20,581 nt of DNA, taken from assembly GCA_021783435.1 (NCBI GenBank), contig JAJXUC010000061.1:1-20581 (forward strand). Reading direction: 5' to 3'. The stretch is from Pseudomonadota bacterium (GTDB lineage: Bacteria; Pseudomonadota; Gammaproteobacteria; Burkholderiales; Burkholderiaceae). The notes beneath the pieces were generated by a model. It was not told where the DNA came from and did not search any database. It saw nothing but the letters and a program-made list of their open reading frames with translations. Numbering within the stretch: position 1 is the first letter of the stretch; each line of letters starts with the position of its first letter. Both the position numbers and the translations under genes were made by a program. Positions 1 through 6,932 of this stretch are shown in pieces.

Positions 1-43
1 TGGGCTGCGCCGCGCGCGCTTGGGCGTCGGTGAGCGTGGACAT
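1..43 (-). CDS. N-terminus of a probable second tyrosine integrase (partial, runs off the left edge)
   Basis: Only the first 14 codons are in the window, reading leftward: MSTLTDAQARAAQP. The pattern LTDxQxRAAxP is typical of the extreme N-terminus of DUF4102-type phage/island integrases, whose first domain binds arm-type att DNA. The position fits: it lies just outside the left attachment repeat (237-254) and reads away from it, as integrases of islands sitting against a tRNA 3' end usually do. An in-frame ATG at 74-76 would add 11 residues and has a G-rich stretch upstream, so the start is uncertain. The family call rests on a few residues plus context and could be wrong. Confidence 0.45.
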   Translation of the reverse strand, partial: MSTLTDAQARAAQP

Positions 44-80
44 GGTGGGCTGGGGGCAAGTGGACGATGAATCCATGCTA

Positions 81-103
81 TTGCCCCCAAATCACCCCCA
101 CAA
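81..103 (-). repeat. Direct-repeat motif upstream of the partial integrase (possible arm-type site)
   Basis: Read on the minus strand, this stretch starts TTGTGGGGG and repeats TTGGGGG after about 11 bp, ending 38 bp before the partial integrase start. Its layout resembles the sites at 374-396 and 9432-9454 (shared TTGTGGG start, a second G-rich half one helical turn later, final C). An integrase arm-binding role is inference. Confidence 0.3.
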
Positions 104-182
104 GGTTGTCGATCGACGTCAACCAGCGGCCACGCGTGTTGACGCAAATGCACCCTTATCCTCACGCAACGCATTGATTTAA

Positions 183-211
183 CAAAGAAAAATCCATCGC
201 CATCGCGATGG
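183..211 (-). terminator. Intrinsic terminator facing left (likely the former end of the tRNA-Ser transcript)
   Basis: A 7-bp perfect stem (CCATCGC at 194-200, GCGATGG at 205-211) with a 4-nt loop is followed on the minus strand by ATTTTTCTTTG (183-193). It lies about 30 bp beyond the 3' end of the tRNA copy at 237-254 in the direction of tRNA-Ser transcription. Before the element inserted, it would have sat directly behind the tRNA gene; now it is 9.3 kb away. Confidence 0.7.
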
Positions 212-236
212 ATGGCTTGGAGAAATCGACGGGTCA

Positions 237-254
237 ATTCTGGCGGAAGCGGTG
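237..254. repeat. attL: 18-bp copy of the tRNA-Ser 3' end
   Basis: attctggcggaagcggtg occurs here and again, identical and in the same orientation, at 9483-9500, where it forms the 3' end of the intact tRNA-Ser gene including the encoded CCA. A direct repeat of a tRNA 3' end at the far side of an integrase-bearing segment is the standard signature of tRNA-targeted site-specific integration. Confidence 0.9.
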
Positions 255-373
255 TCCGACATTGTGATGTTCGCAACTATTCGTACACAATCTATTTCAC
301 TCTTTATAGTCAACCACTTAGGTTATGTCTTGTTCGCCTGTATTCGTTGAAACCCCATAAAAGCCGCCGCATA

Positions 374-396
374 ATTGTGGGACTTTTTGTAGGACG
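374..396 (+). repeat. Inner terminal repeat, left copy (possible integrase arm site, overlaps the int RBS)
   Basis: This 23-bp stretch matches 9432-9454 at 22 of 23 positions in direct orientation. Each copy contains two half-repeats, GTGGGAC and GTAGGAC, 12 bp apart. The left copy ends 5 bp before the integrase ATG at 402 and supplies its AGGA ribosome-binding sequence, so a protein bound here could also repress integrase expression. The binding role is inference. Confidence 0.6.
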
Positions 397-401
397 CAAA
401 C

Positions 402-1598
402 ATGGCAACGACTGATCTACAGGTCAAGGCACTCTCCAGAAAACCCGGCATGCACCGGGTTGCACCTGGCTTGTATCTACGCGTGCGCGAAAGTGGCGCG
501 GCATTCTGGGCGCTGCGGTACGCCGTGGGCGGCAAGGCGCGCGAAATGGGGCTCGGCTCATACCCGACCGTCAGCTTGATGGAAGCTGGAGCCAAGGCAT
601 CAAAATTGCGCCTGGCCATGAAGCGCGACGGCATCGACCCGCTGCAGGCCAAGCTGGCACAGGAATCACGCAAGGCCGGCACGGCATTCAAAGATGTGGC
701 CGGCAATCTGATCGACGCCAAGCGCCCGGGCTGGAAGAACGTCAAACACGCTGGCCAGTGGGTCGCCACCTTGGAAACCTACGCCTATCCGATCATCGGC
801 GATCTGGACGTGTCCACCATCGACACCGAGCACATCCTGAGCGTGCTCAAGCCGATCTGGACGGACAAGCACGAAACCGCAACCCGCCTGCGCCAGCGCA
901 TCGAAATGGTGATGGACGCTGCCACCGCCCGCAAGCTGCGCAGCGGTGAGAACCCGGCGCGCTGGAAAGGGCACCTGGACAAGCTGCTAACCACCATCAG
1001 CAAGCGCATGCGCACACGCCACCATCCTGCTCTACCTTGGCAGGACTTGCCTGCATTCGTAGCCGAACTGCGCCAGCGCAGAAACATCAGCGCCAGCGCC
1101 TTGCAGTTCACCATACTGACCGCCTGCCGCACGGGTGAAGTGCTCGGCGCGCAGTGGCCCGAGTTAAGCCTGGAGCGGGCGCTGTGGACGATTCCGGGCA
1201 GCCGCATGAAGGCGCAGCGTGAACACCGCGTAGCGCTCTCGGGTGAGGCCGTGGCGCTGCTACAAAGCCTGCCGCGCATTGACGGTGAGCCGTGGGTTTT
1301 TCCGGGAGCACGCAAGAACCGCCCACTGTCCAACATGGCGATGCTGGAAATGGTGCGTGGCCTTCGCCCTGGGCTCACGGTTCACGGGTTCCGCTCCACG
1401 TTCCGCGATTGGGTATCGGACACGACGAACTTCAACCCGGAGATTGCCGAGCAAGCCCTGGCTCACATCGTTGGCAATCAGACCGAGGCGGCCTACCGGC
1501 GTGGCGATCTGCTGGAGCGTAGGCGCGAACTCATGCAAGCATGGGCCGACTTCGCCACCGGGCACGAGCGCGTCATCAAGCTGGTTAGCGCCGCGTGA
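402..1598 (+). CDS. Site-specific tyrosine recombinase (island integrase, DUF4102/P4-like family)
   Basis: This 398-residue protein catalyses integration and excision of the element at the tRNA-Ser 3' end. Residues 1-90 match the DUF4102 arm-binding domain (LYLRVRESGAAFW, then LGSYPTVSLMEA). Residues about 95-190 form the SAM-like core-binding domain. The catalytic domain has all expected residues: R243 in TACRTGEV, K270 in RMKAQREHRV, H328 and R331 in VHGFRSTFRDW, H355 in ALAHIVGN and nucleophile Y365 in AAYRRGD. Length is normal for the family. The start is supported by AGGA 6 bp upstream. It lies next to attL at the end of the element distal to the intact tRNA and has its own terminator. 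The inner repeat at 374-396 overlaps its translation start, suggesting autoregulation. Confidence 0.95.
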   Translation: MATTDLQVKALSRKPGMHRVAPGLYLRVRESGAAFWALRYAVGGKAREMGLGSYPTVSLMEAGAKASKLRLAMKRDGIDPLQAKLAQESRKAGTAFKDVAGNLIDAKRPGWKNVKHAGQWVATLETYAYPIIGDLDVSTIDTEHILSVLKPIWTDKHETATRLRQRIEMVMDAATARKLRSGENPARWKGHLDKLLTTISKRMRTRHHPALPWQDLPAFVAELRQRRNISASALQFTILTACRTGEVLGAQWPELSLERALWTIPGSRMKAQREHRVALSGEAVALLQSLPRIDGEPWVFPGARKNRPLSNMAMLEMVRGLRPGLTVHGFRSTFRDWVSDTTNFNPEIAEQALAHIVGNQTEAAYRRGDLLERRRELMQAWADFATGHERVIKLVSAA

Positions 1599-1607
1599 GC
1601 CTCGTCG

Positions 1608-1639
1608 AAAAAATAGGCCGCCTACGGGCGGTTTTTTTT
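1608..1639 (+). terminator. Intrinsic terminator of the integrase gene
   Basis: CCGCC (1618-1622), loop TACG and GGCGG (1627-1631) are followed by eight T. A-rich sequence before the stem could pair with the T tract. It begins 10 bp after the integrase stop and separates int from the alpA operon, which therefore needs its own promoter in 1640-1788. Confidence 0.85.
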
Positions 1640-1788
1640 CGTCTGCGCTGTTTGTCGTGATCCAAAGCCGTACCAGTGCTGCCAAACTTCGGCCAGCGCA
1701 CAACCTAAAACCGTGCGCAACCGCTGGTCAGCGCAGGAGTGCCGACCCATTCAATCGGCGCGAAGTCGCCAAGCCAATGGAGTTCGAC

Positions 1789-2061
1789 ATGAACACCAAA
1801 ACCCAGCTTCAAAACGTCACCATGCACCTGGCAAAGCGCCGGCCCCTGCGCGTTGCACCTGTGACGGATGCTATTCATCCGGACAGCCTGATACGGCTTC
1901 ACCAAATTCTTGGGACGCGAGATACACCGCCTTTGTTGTCCATTGGGCGAACGACTTTTTATCGTCTGATTTCTGAGGGCAAGCTGCCACAACCGCGTAA
2001 GCTGGGTGGTGCGAGTCTCTGGCGTGCTGGCGACATCTTGGCCGCGATGGAGGCTCTGTAA
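1789..2061 (+). CDS. AlpA-family helix-turn-helix regulator (probable excision/activation factor)
   Basis: This 90-residue protein ends in a winged-HTH of the AlpA/excisionase type: a start similar to LSIGRTTFYRLISEGKLPQP, then KLGGASLWRAGDILAAMEA, where family members have the arginine/tryptophan-containing wing. AlpA proteins activate excision or integrase/replication genes of P4-like and satellite elements. ATG 1789 is chosen because GGAG lies 6 bp upstream; an in-frame ATG at 1777 would add four residues. It is the first gene of the coupled operon, and its stop overlaps the micro-ORF start (TAATG). Binding sites are not identifiable by eye. Confidence 0.85.
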   Translation: MNTKTQLQNVTMHLAKRRPLRVAPVTDAIHPDSLIRLHQILGTRDTPPLLSIGRTTFYRLISEGKLPQPRKLGGASLWRAGDILAAMEAL

Positions 2062-2114
2062 TGCGCGCCCGCCTGTATCACCTGCTGCCGCTGATCTGCG
2101 GGGTGAAGCCATGA
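2061..2114 (+). CDS. 17-residue coupled micro-ORF between alpA and the primase gene
   Basis: The peptide reads MRARLYHLLPLICGVKP. Its ATG overlaps the alpA stop as TAATG, a good GGAGG lies 7 bp upstream inside the end of alpA, and its stop overlaps the ATG of the next gene as ATGA. It would thus hand ribosomes from alpA to the primase-like gene. It may be only a coupling or leader device, or a real small hydrophobic protein. I recognise no family; expression is inference from the precise junctions. Confidence 0.5.
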   Translation: MRARLYHLLPLICGVKP

Positions 2115-2455
2115 TGCCCGCTCGCAACCGCATCACCCCGGCCAAAACCAGAGCCGCACTGCTGTCGCAAAAGCCGCTCGGACGGTTCGACCGCTCCCTG
2201 TTGCCCGATCCGGCGGAGTACTACGCCCGCGAGCTTGGCACCCTGAAAGGCGCAGGCCCGTGGAAAACGGCGCTGTGTCCATTCCACCAAGACACCAGCC
2301 CCAGCCTGAGCGTCAAGCTCGAAACCGGCGCGTATCACTGCCACGCCTGCGGTGAAGGTGGCGGCGATGTGCTGGCCTTCCAGCGGCGCAAGTATGGGCA
2401 GGACTTCAAGGCTGCTTGCAAGACCCTGGGCTGCTGGGTGGAGGGCAGGCCATGA
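2111..2455 (+). CDS. CHC2 zinc-finger, DNA primase-like protein
   Basis: The 114-residue product has the zinc-binding domain of bacterial primases: C56-P-F-H59 and C77-H-A-C80, with the intervening SPSLSV and following GEGGGDVLAFQ typical of CHC2 fingers. This domain recognises the template during primer synthesis. No catalytic TOPRIM is present here; that part is in the next gene, so the two proteins together look like a split primase. ATG 2111 (with a second ATG at 2114) follows GGGGTGAAG and overlaps the micro-ORF stop. Its own stop overlaps the next start (ATGA at 2452-2455), so translation is coupled. It probably serves replication of the excised element. Confidence 0.88.
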   Translation: MMPARNRITPAKTRAALLSQKPLGRFDRSLLPDPAEYYARELGTLKGAGPWKTALCPFHQDTSPSLSVKLETGAYHCHACGEGGGDVLAFQRRKYGQDFKAACKTLGCWVEGRP

Positions 2456-4575
2456 GCGCCGTCCTGGAAGTCACAGAAACCCCGCAGCAGGCCGCCCGGC
2501 GCTTGTCGGCACCTGCGCTGCGCGATGGCTTCAAACCCGAAGTTCTGCACACCTACACCGACGCCAGCGGGGAGCCGATTTACTGGCGCATCCGCGCCAA
2601 GCATCCCGATGGCCGGAAGTGGATCAGGCCCATGCACCAGGCTGACGGCGGCGCTTTCGTCATGGGTGAACCGCAGTTCGCACCAGGCGCGAAGCCGCTC
2701 TACCGTCTTGCCGACCTGGCGCGGCATCCCGGTGCCGTGGCAATCGTGACCGAAGGCGAGAAAGCCGCCGATGCGCTTGCCAAGATCGGCATGCAGGCCA
2801 CCACATCGGGCGCGGCAGATTCATGCACAGGTGCCGACTGGCAACCGCTTGCGAGCCGTACCGTCCTGATCTGGCCGGACCATGACGAACCCGGCGCAAG
2901 GTACGCGCAGGCCGTGGCCGACAAGCTCCAAGGCATCGCTGCAGAGGTTCGCATCATCGACGTGGCGGCGCTCGGATTGCCCCCGAAGGGTGATGCCGTG
3001 GAATGGCTGGAGGCGAACCCCGAGGCCACCGCCGACGATGTGATGGCGCTTCCCGTAGTGCAGGCCGAGGAACCGGCGGACGCTTGGCCCGAGCCGCAAC
3101 CCCTGCCCGAAGGCTTGCCACCTGTTGACCCATTCGACGCGGCGCTGCTGCCCGATTCCATCCGCGCCTGGGTGATGGACATTGCCGACCGCGTGAGCTG
3201 CCCGCCTGACTATGTGGCAGTTCCGGCCATGCTCGCCTTGTCCTGCGCCCTGGGCCGCAAGGTGGCGATACGGCCGCAGCGCCAAGCCGACTGGACAGTG
3301 ACCCCGAACCTTTGGGGTTTGGTGATCGGCAGGCCCGGCATGATGAAAAGCCCGGCCATGTCGCAGGCCACGGCACCGCTCAAGCGCCTGGCTGCGCGCG
3401 CACAGGATGAACACGCGGCGGCGCTGGCCGGCTGGAAGCAAGCCGACAAGCTGCGCGAGCTTCAAGCCGAAGCAGGCGAGAAAAAAGCCCGTGCCGCACT
3501 CGCCAAGAATCCGCGTGCGGATGTGTCCCACCTGATCGACGGCGGCGCGGGCGAGCCGGAACCGACGCTGCGGCGCTACACCACGGCGAACGCCACCCCC
3601 GAAGCCCTGGGTGAACTGCTGCGCCAGAACCCGCAAGGCTTGATGCTGGAGCGCGACGAAATCATGGGCCTGTTGCGCGAACTTGACCGCGAGGACAAGG
3701 CCGACCACCGCGCTTTCCTGCTGGAAGCCTGGGATGGCAACGGCGCGTTTACATTCGACCGCATCGGCAGGGGCTTCAATCTGCACATCCCGGCCATGTG
3801 TCTGTCGGTCGTCGGCACCACCCAGCCCAGCCGGATGCTCGCCTACATGGGTGATGCGCTTCACGGCGGCGCAGGCGACGATGGGCTGGTGCAGCGTTTC
3901 AGCATGATGATCTGGCCGGACGCGACCGGCGCATGGCGCAATGTTGACCGCTGGCCCGATGGCGAGGCCAAGAAAGCCGCCTGGGACGTGTTCGACCGGT
4001 TGGATGCGCTCAAGCCCAGCGATGTGCTGGCCGAGCAAGACACCGACCTGGACGGCAACCCGGACGGCGTGCCCTACCTGCGCCTGGACGACGATGCCCT
4101 GGCGCTGTTCCTGGAGTGGCGCACCACCCTGGAAGCGCGCTTGCGCGGTGGCGATCTGCACCCGGCTGTCGAAAGTCACCTGGCGAAGTATCGCAAGCTG
4201 GTCCCGGCGCTGGCGCTGATCTGTCACCTGGCCGACCACGGCACTGGGCCAGTGCATGAGGCGGCGATGCTGCGCGCGCTGGGCTGGGCCGTCTATCTGG
4301 AGTCGCACGCCATGCGCGTCTACGGCGGCGCTGCCTCACCTGAGATAGAGGCCGCTCGCGCAGTTCTGCGCCGCATCAAGCGGGGTGATCTACCGCGTGA
4401 TGGTTTCAGCAGCAGGGATGTGTGGCGACCGGGATGGGCTGGGCTTGCCGACCGTGATCTGGTGGCTGCGGCACTCGCTTATCTGGAGGACATGGACTGG
4501 CTGAAAGCGGCTCGTGTGCAGACCGAGGGGCGACCAGCAACCGTCTACACCGTCAATCCGAGAGGCAGGCTATGA
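2452..4575 (+). CDS. TOPRIM plus DUF3987 primase-helicase-like replication protein
   Basis: The product is 707 residues. An N-terminal region (about 30-80) is followed by a TOPRIM-like domain with the acidic pair expected for the primase metal site: E101-G-E103-K in VTEGEKAADAL, and D143-H-D145 in IWPDHDEPG. From about 225 it matches DUF3987, a P-loop domain common on islands: Walker A GRPGMMKS (293-300), an acidic LERDEI (399-404) as possible Walker B, LSVVGTTQPSR (451-461) and GLVQRF (478-483), a possible arginine finger. The function is inferred: priming and unwinding at the element's origin together with the upstream zinc-finger protein. A good GGAGGG precedes the ATG, and both junctions are 4-bp ATGA overlaps. 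Confidence 0.88.
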   Translation: MSAVLEVTETPQQAARRLSAPALRDGFKPEVLHTYTDASGEPIYWRIRAKHPDGRKWIRPMHQADGGAFVMGEPQFAPGAKPLYRLADLARHPGAVAIVTEGEKAADALAKIGMQATTSGAADSCTGADWQPLASRTVLIWPDHDEPGARYAQAVADKLQGIAAEVRIIDVAALGLPPKGDAVEWLEANPEATADDVMALPVVQAEEPADAWPEPQPLPEGLPPVDPFDAALLPDSIRAWVMDIADRVSCPPDYVAVPAMLALSCALGRKVAIRPQRQADWTVTPNLWGLVIGRPGMMKSPAMSQATAPLKRLAARAQDEHAAALAGWKQADKLRELQAEAGEKKARAALAKNPRADVSHLIDGGAGEPEPTLRRYTTANATPEALGELLRQNPQGLMLERDEIMGLLRELDREDKADHRAFLLEAWDGNGAFTFDRIGRGFNLHIPAMCLSVVGTTQPSRMLAYMGDALHGGAGDDGLVQRFSMMIWPDATGAWRNVDRWPDGEAKKAAWDVFDRLDALKPSDVLAEQDTDLDGNPDGVPYLRLDDDALALFLEWRTTLEARLRGGDLHPAVESHLAKYRKLVPALALICHLADHGTGPVHEAAMLRALGWAVYLESHAMRVYGGAASPEIEAARAVLRRIKRGDLPRDGFSSRDVWRPGWAGLADRDLVAAALAYLEDMDWLKAARVQTEGRPATVYTVNPRGRL

Positions 4576-5033
4576 GCAACGTCTACCTGGAAAAGCTGCG
4601 TTCAATTTCTGGAAAGCCACTGGTGCGGGAACTGCCAAAACTGCCAAAACTGCCAAAAGGGGCTTATGACAGTTTTGGCAGTACCGCCACCACCCGCATT
4701 CCAGAAAACGGGGCTGCAAACGACGCTCACACCGCCACCGCTGGCCGTCCGCTTCCTGGCATGCTGCATATCGCTGCCGACCCGTTCGACCCTGCCGACT
4801 TCGGCCTGGAGTGCATCACGCACCTGCACCAGCTTGGCATCGTTGCGACGCTCGACGGCAACGACATCGCGCTGCACGGCTTGGCCGAGGCCAGCCCCGC
4901 CGCAGCGGATGAAGCCCGTGCCTTGCTATGTCTGCATGCCGATGATCTGCGGGCGGCACTGCGGGCGCAGCAAGGGGCACGGCAGGCAATCCACCAGGCC
5001 GCTAGTCAAGACTGCGGAGACCGTCATGAGTGA
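4572..5033 (+). CDS. Hypothetical protein with LPK repeats near the N-terminus
   Basis: The 153-residue product is of no family I can name. Residues 20-30 read ELPKLPKLPKG, encoded by a perfect 9-bp unit repeated three times (4632-4658). The rest has an alanine-rich helical C-terminal half (PAAADEARALLCLHADDLRAAL). It overlaps the primase-helicase stop by 4 bp and is overlapped by the next gene by 8 bp, so it belongs to the replication operon and may act in it. No membrane segment, signal peptide or metal-binding motif is visible. Confidence 0.8.
   Translation: MSNVYLEKLRSISGKPLVRELPKLPKLPKGAYDSFGSTATTRIPENGAANDAHTATAGRPLPGMLHIAADPFDPADFGLECITHLHQLGIVATLDGNDIALHGLAEASPAAADEARALLCLHADDLRAALRAQQGARQAIHQAASQDCGDRHE
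4632..4682 (+). repeat. Three tandem 9-bp repeats plus inverted copy
   Basis: CTGCCAAAA occurs three times head-to-tail (4632-4658). A reverse-complement copy follows at 4673-4681, giving a 10-bp inverted repeat (4649-4658 with 4673-4682, 14-nt loop). It lies inside the gene at 4572-5033. It may be simply coding repetition (LPK), an mRNA hairpin, or a protein-binding iteron; the sequence alone does not decide. Confidence 0.6.
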
Positions 5034-5190
5034 AGCGACCTTCGCGCAAATGGTTCGCATCTTCGATCTTCGCGCCCGTGGCCTGAACGCCGAAACCATT
5101 GCACAGCGCCTGGGCTTGGACGTGGCGCAAGTGCAGATCGTTTTGAACCCACCACCGATTAGCCACCCGAAGGAATACACCCATGATTGA
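5026..5190 (+). CDS. Small helix-turn-helix protein
   Basis: A 54-residue protein. Residues 19-40, GLNAETIAQRLGLDVAQVQIVL, read as a helix-turn-helix of the kind seen in sigma-region-4-like and resolvase-like DNA-binding domains. GGAG lies 7 bp before the ATG. The gene overlaps its upstream neighbour by 8 bp and its downstream neighbour by 8 bp. It may regulate the replication operon or help the SSB-like protein; no target can be named. Confidence 0.72.
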   Translation: MSEATFAQMVRIFDLRARGLNAETIAQRLGLDVAQVQIVLNPPPISHPKEYTHD

Positions 5191-5518
5191 CGCCCTGATA
5201 GGTGGCACGCTGCACGCCGCCGCTGAACAGAAAACCGGCCAAGCTGGCAAGCCGTTCGTGGTGTGCAAGGTGCGCACGCCGATGCAGAACGGTGAAAGCC
5301 TGTTCGTGAACGTGATTTGCTTCGACAAGGCCGCAGGGATCGCGCTGCTGGCACTGCACCCGGGCGAGCCGGTACACCTTGCCGGAACCCTCGTGCCGAA
5401 GGTTTGGACGCCGCCACAAGGCGAACCGCGCCCGGTGCTCGACATGGCGGCGCATGCCTGCCTGACAACCTACGCGGTGCAGCGCCAGCGACATGCTGTA
5501 GCCGGGAGCGGTTCGTGA
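5183..5518 (+). CDS. SSB-like OB-fold single-stranded DNA-binding protein
   Basis: A 111-residue protein beginning MIDALIGGTL, with KTGQAGKPFVVCKVRTPM, SLFVNVICFDKAAGIALLAL, PGEPVHLAGTLVPKVWT and PRPVLDMAAHACLTTYAV. This is the order of strands of an OB-fold SSB: GKPF, then a hydrophobic strand, then the G-x-x-V-x-L-x-G-x-L strand. It lacks the long acidic tail of housekeeping SSB, as is usual for island versions. AAGGA precedes the ATG. It is the last coupled gene of the replication operon, consistent with coating single-stranded DNA during element replication. Confidence 0.82.
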   Translation: MIDALIGGTLHAAAEQKTGQAGKPFVVCKVRTPMQNGESLFVNVICFDKAAGIALLALHPGEPVHLAGTLVPKVWTPPQGEPRPVLDMAAHACLTTYAVQRQRHAVAGSGS

Positions 5519-5628
5519 CAGTATCGGCATATGTTGCAAATAAACAACATTTTGCTGAGAGCATAGAAGGCCTGCCTATGACTACCCGTTGCGCTCTGCA
5601 ACGCAAACAAAATCACAAGGAAAACAAC
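5519..5628 (+). promoter_or_regulatory. AT-richer intergenic stretch with two inverted repeats
   Basis: After the SSB-like stop the composition drops in GC. ATGTTG (5531-5536) and CAACAT (5545-5550) form a 6-bp inverted repeat around an AT-rich centre. CGTTGC (5587-5592) and GCAACG (5598-5603) form a second with a 5-nt loop. These could be operator sites, an attenuator hairpin or part of an origin. No clear -35/-10 pair is visible. Confidence 0.3.
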
Positions 5629-5835
5629 ATGGCCACGTTTGTTCGTCTCCGGCTTCGGGGGTGCCAACATCGCACTGAACCCGCGCATCCTGCCGCCCGG
5701 TTTGACCATCAACAGCGACGGCTTCTGGCTGCAGGGCGGATACTACGCCTCTACTTCCAGGTGAAGATCGTGACCTCTAACCCGGTGCTGGTGGCGAACT
5801 TCGCCCACGCCGCTGAAGAACTGGCCAAAGAATGA
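5629..5835 (+). pseudogene. Small unknown gene with apparent compensating frameshifts
   Basis: ATG 5629 follows AAGGA with 7-bp spacing and opens a 68-codon frame ending VANFAHAAEELAKE. Its middle (residues 6-41) is Arg/His/Ala-rich and looks out of frame. The +1 frame over 5642-5764 reads like genuine protein (VSGFGGANIALNPRILPPG, then TINSDGFWLQGGYYASTS) and stops at 5762-5764. The simplest reading is one gene whose frame shifts by +1 near 5641 and back near 5750, through paired indels, sequencing error or recoding. I do not recognise the family. It stands alone after the replication operon, 110 bp downstream of the SSB-like gene. Confidence 0.5.
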
Positions 5836-5964
5836 ACATGGCCTGAACACTTATCCGCCGCAGTGTGACTTTGCGACTCAGCGCCGAATTGGGTTTCCTC
5901 ATGCTGCGCGCCAAAACGCTCGCCCGGAGTGGCTATCATCGGCCGAAACCGGGGATCAATATCC

Positions 5965-6864
5965 ATGAACGGAAACATCAACACCAAGCAGCGTTGCATT
6001 CTCGCTGCAGTGGCCGTTGTGATCGTGGGGATGTTGCTGTATCCGCCATGGGCTGCCACGGGTGGCGGCGGCATCAAAATGGCGCTGGGCTATCACCCGC
6101 CATGGTGGGACACGCATGGGTACTACGCATCCATCGACCTTGCGCTGCTGCTGATGCAGTGGATTGCCGTCGCAGTCGTTGGCGCGGTGGCTTTCATCCT
6201 GCTGGCCGGCGAGGAAACAAGGAAGGGTAGCGTGCATCAAGCCCGTGCTGCCGATCTGGAGTTGCCGCAAGACCCGCAACTGCAAGTCGTTTCAGACAAT
6301 CAAGCGCAACAGGAAGACGAAGCGCACCGACAAGCCATTGTTGCCGATCTTGAACGGCTGCAGGATGCACACCAACAAGCTGCAGCAGCGGTTCGCAGAA
6401 GGCTGCAGAAGAAGCAATGGCGCTTGAGTTCTGTCTTTGGGGCCTCGTTCAGCACTGCGTTTGTGATGTCGTTCATGGGCTCCACCACGGACAACGACAC
6501 GGGCCATCGCCTTGCTATGGGATTGATAACAGGTTCAGGTTTGGCCTTGGTCTTTGTGGCTGTTGCAGCCCTGTCCCACTCCATCGAGTTTCGCAAAGCC
6601 ATGCGCGCAGAAATCAGCAGCAAAGAGAGCGGCTACACGCTGCGTGCGGCGCTCGTGGCGACTGTGCTTTCAATTGCCGGTGGAGTATTTTGGTTTACAG
6701 GCACACGCCCGAGCCAGACGCCGCAAGTAGCCACAGCAAACCGAACCACGCAAGGCACTGAGCCTCCGTGGGTGATGTACCAGCGCGCTGATGCAGAACG
6801 CGCAGCAATACCCCCCGGACCGATCAAGGGGAGCTTCGTCACATCTCAAGGGCCAAAACATTGA
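5965..6864 (+). CDS. Multi-pass membrane protein of unknown function with central coiled coil
   Basis: The 299-residue product has about five hydrophobic segments: 10-27, 57-81, 155-172, 185-206 and 228-246. A first loop carries LLYPPW and LGYHPPWW, aromatic/proline motifs of a type common in uncharacterised bacterial membrane proteins. Residues 85-150 are charged, Gln-rich and probably coiled-coil. Inside them two similar blocks occur about 30 residues apart (HQARAADLELPQDPQLQ at 91-107, HRQAIVADLERLQDAHQQ at 121-138). ATG 5965 with GGGGA 9 bp upstream is chosen; a GTG at 5929 would add 12 residues. It precedes an exported small protein by 68 bp, so the two may act at the envelope. Function is unknown. 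Confidence 0.78.
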   Translation: MNGNINTKQRCILAAVAVVIVGMLLYPPWAATGGGGIKMALGYHPPWWDTHGYYASIDLALLLMQWIAVAVVGAVAFILLAGEETRKGSVHQARAADLELPQDPQLQVVSDNQAQQEDEAHRQAIVADLERLQDAHQQAAAAVRRRLQKKQWRLSSVFGASFSTAFVMSFMGSTTDNDTGHRLAMGLITGSGLALVFVAVAALSHSIEFRKAMRAEISSKESGYTLRAALVATVLSIAGGVFWFTGTRPSQTPQVATANRTTQGTEPPWVMYQRADAERAAIPPGPIKGSFVTSQGPKH

Positions 6865-6932
6865 GCCAGCTCCCGAAGCTGCTCACTTTCACTGGCAGTC
6901 GGCAGCCTTCGATGCCGAACGAGGGGAACACC

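Noticed and set aside
212..415. 67-codon open frame across attL and the integrase leader
   Set aside because: It crosses the attachment site and the integrase RBS and has no ribosome-binding site or protein-like composition of its own.
2821..4308. 495-codon open frame antisense to the DUF3987 gene
   Set aside because: A GC-driven shadow; His/Gln/Arg-rich product with no motif, while the sense frame is clearly coding.
4632..4658. Possible CRISPR-like repeat array
   Set aside because: Units are 9 bp with no spacers and lie inside a coding frame; there are no cas genes in the window.
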